From: CAZMNY01 sp964567745
Lineage (GTDB): Bacteria; Planctomycetota; Planctomycetia; Pirellulales; Pirellulaceae
Length of the DNA stretch: 64,000 bases
Direction of reading: 5' to 3'
Assembly: GCA_964567745.1 (NCBI GenBank)
Contig: CAZMNY010000006.1
Span: 1 to 64,000, forward strand
Part shown: one piece after another, positions 62,551-64,000 of the stretch
How positions within the stretch are numbered: the first letter of the stretch is position 1
Layout of the letters: the number at the start of each line of letters is the position of its first letter
The notes under the pieces: generated by a model
What the model was told of the DNA's origin: nothing
What the model saw: the letters and a program-made list of their open reading frames with translations, nothing else
The model's database searches: none
Program-made: the position numbers and the translations under genes

Positions 62551-64000
62551 ATGAACCGGTACCCTTGCGAGCGACTTCAACCCAAGCCGACTACTCGACG
62601 CGAAATGCTGGCGAAGTGCGCGAGTGGATTCGGCGCGCTCGCACTCGCAGCGCTTCATAACGATCCATCGTTTGCCGGCGGCGATACGAACTCGGCATCG
62701 GGTCCTGGTTCCGCTGGTCACGGACCCCATCACAAAGTTCGAGCGAAGAACGTTATCTTCCTCTACATGGACGGAGGCCCGTCGCAAGTCGACACGTTCG
62801 ATCCCAAGGCGATGCTCACGAAGCATGACGGCAAGGACCCGAGTCAGCTCTTCGATGTTGAGCCGACTCAATTCAATAACAACGGTAAAGTCCTCGCGAG
62901 TCCTTGGAAGTTCAAGCAGTACGGCGAATCCGGCATCCCGGTCAGCGAGTTGTTTCCTTATGTCGGCGAGCGCGTCGATGACATGGCCGTGGTGCGTTCG
63001 ATGACGTCGGGTTTTCCCGAACATACTTTCGCCAATTATTTCTTGCATACCGGAAGCGCGTTGCAGGGACGGCCCAGCATGGGTGCCTGGGTGAACTATG
63101 GATTGGGAAGCGAGTGCCAAAACCTACCGGGCTTTGTTTGTCTCAACGGCGGTTTGATTCCGCCGGGCGGGCTCGACTGTTTCGGCAGCGGGTTCTTGCC
63201 AGCCAGTTTTCAGGGGTCGGTCTTTAAACCGTCTGGGTCAGGCGTCGCGAACATTACGCCGAGGGAAGCGAGTCTTCAGGAACAGCGCGAGAAGCTCGAT
63301 CTGATCAGCCAACTCGACGCGATGGCGCCGAAACAGTTCGGCAAGCACGACAGTCTGGAGTCCGCCGTACGGAATTATGAACTCGCCTACGCCATGCAGA
63401 TGGCCGTGCCGGAGGTCATGTCACTGGCGGATGAACCCGCGCATCTCCAGAAGATGTACGGCATCGAGTCCGACTACGCACCGACGAAGATCTATGCCGC
63501 CCAATGCTTGATCGCGCGACGCATGATTGAGCAGGGTGTTCGATTTATTGAGTTGACTTGCCCACGAGTTGGCGGCGATCGCTGGGACCAGCATTCGAAT
63601 TTGAAAGCGGGACACGAGAACAACGCGCGAGCCGTTGATCAGCCAATCGCCGCGTTACTGAAGGATCTCAGGCAACGCGGATTGCTCGACGACACGTTGG
63701 TGGTTTGGGCTGGCGAGTTCGGACGGACGCCTTTCGCTCAGGGAAAGAACGGCCGCGACCACAATCAGTTCGGCTTCACCGTTTGGCTCGCCGGCGGAGG
63801 AGTCAAGCCGGGAACGATATACGGCGCCACGGACGAGTGGGGATACAAGGCAGTCGAGGACCGCGCCGAGATGCACGACTTGCACGCAACCATGTTGCAC
63901 CTCATGGGTGTCGACCACACCCGGTCAACATTCCGATTCAGCGGTCGCGACATGCGACTCACCGACGTGCACGGCCACGTCATACACGACATCGTCAGCT
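62551..64000 (+). CDS. DUF1501 protein, Tat-exported, cut by the right edge
   Basis: At least 483 residues; no stop before the window ends. The N-terminus contains TTRREMLAKCASGFGALALA AL, a twin-arginine signal. DUF1501 landmarks: VIFLYMDGGPSQVDTFDPK, MTSGFPEHTFANYFLHTGS, RMIEQGVRFIELTCPRVGGD RWDQHSN, DDTLVVWAGEFGRTPFAQGK NGRDHNQFGFTVWLAGGGVK and HDLHATMLHLMGVDHTR. It belongs to the sulfatase/alkaline-phosphatase-like superfamily. GAG lies 6 bases before the ATG. Nearly complete, since the C-terminal FRFSGRDMRLTDVHGHVI has been reached. Confidence 0.95.
   Translation, partial: MNRYPCERLQPKPTTRREMLAKCASGFGALALAALHNDPSFAGGDTNSASGPGSAGHGPHHKVRAKNVIFLYMDGGPSQVDTFDPKAMLTKHDGKDPSQLFDVEPTQFNNNGKVLASPWKFKQYGESGIPVSELFPYVGERVDDMAVVRSMTSGFPEHTFANYFLHTGSALQGRPSMGAWVNYGLGSECQNLPGFVCLNGGLIPPGGLDCFGSGFLPASFQGSVFKPSGSGVANITPREASLQEQREKLDLISQLDAMAPKQFGKHDSLESAVRNYELAYAMQMAVPEVMSLADEPAHLQKMYGIESDYAPTKIYAAQCLIARRMIEQGVRFIELTCPRVGGDRWDQHSNLKAGHENNARAVDQPIAALLKDLRQRGLLDDTLVVWAGEFGRTPFAQGKNGRDHNQFGFTVWLAGGGVKPGTIYGATDEWGYKAVEDRAEMHDLHATMLHLMGVDHTRSTFRFSGRDMRLTDVHGHVIHDIVS

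Noticed and set aside
1..64000. tRNA, rRNA, CRISPR array, prophage or replication origin
   Set aside because: I found no cloverleaf, rRNA-like sequence, regularly spaced repeats, phage structural genes or DnaA-box cluster by eye; small RNAs could still be missed without covariance searches.

Overview
The window looks like a Planctomycetota chromosome, most likely a Pirellulales/Pirellulaceae relative. The evidence is family content: five secreted sulfatases, paired cytochrome/DUF1553 and DUF1501 genes, DUF1552 plus DUF1592-type genes, DUF1080 proteins, a hydrazine-synthase-alpha-related dihaem protein, Tat-targeted Gfo/Idh oxidoreductases, CotH, PQQ propellers, and the planctomycete J-like/LamG family. 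Genes are mostly single or in pairs, on both strands, and most products carry signal peptides. The apparent economy is extracytoplasmic breakdown of sulfated polysaccharide.

Layout. 1-1.3 kb: IS256 and IS21 remnants around a small hypothetical gene. 1.4-12.6 kb: CotH, PQQ propeller, a 108-bp MITE-like element, a TIM-barrel glycosidase-like protein, an esterase, a sulfatase/PhyH pair, a divergent sulfatase and a DUF1080 protein. 12.8-19.5 kb (minus): S9 peptidase, HEAT-repeat protein, Gfo/Idh oxidoreductase. 19.8-23.6 kb: decayed genes around a propeller glycosidase-like gene. 23.7-27.3 kb: sulfatase and M20 hydrolase. 27.4-36.3 kb (minus): a run led by a PEP-hydrolase-type TIM barrel and UPF0261 (together the two halves of plant Tm-1), then a Dabb protein, a broken DUF1080/dehydrogenase/cytochrome gene, an FAD enzyme, an SRPBCC protein and an SDR, with a shrunken AraC regulator divergent. 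37-46.8 kb: two methyltransferases, a SelW/Rdx gene with in-frame UGA, two hydrolases, an amidohydrolase, an internally deleted GDPD, two phosphatases, a DsbA/FrnE gene with in-frame UGA, and a TadG remnant. 46.9-64 kb: dihaem HzsA-related protein, membrane protein, DUF1552/DUF1592 operon, two sulfatases, and a DUF1553/DUF1501 pair that runs off the right edge.

Main discovery. Two thiol-redox genes, 38636-39028 and 45020-45652, are otherwise intact but carry TGA exactly at a redox-active cysteine codon (CxxU and UxxC). The first has a well-formed bacterial-SECIS-like hairpin just after the TGA. They are best read as selenoproteins, which standard gene calling truncates or misses.

Second theme. 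The window holds many decaying genes: three show probable internal deletions (AraC, GDPD, dehydrogenase), and others show stops, frameshifts or truncation. Dispersed palindromic repeats lie between genes.
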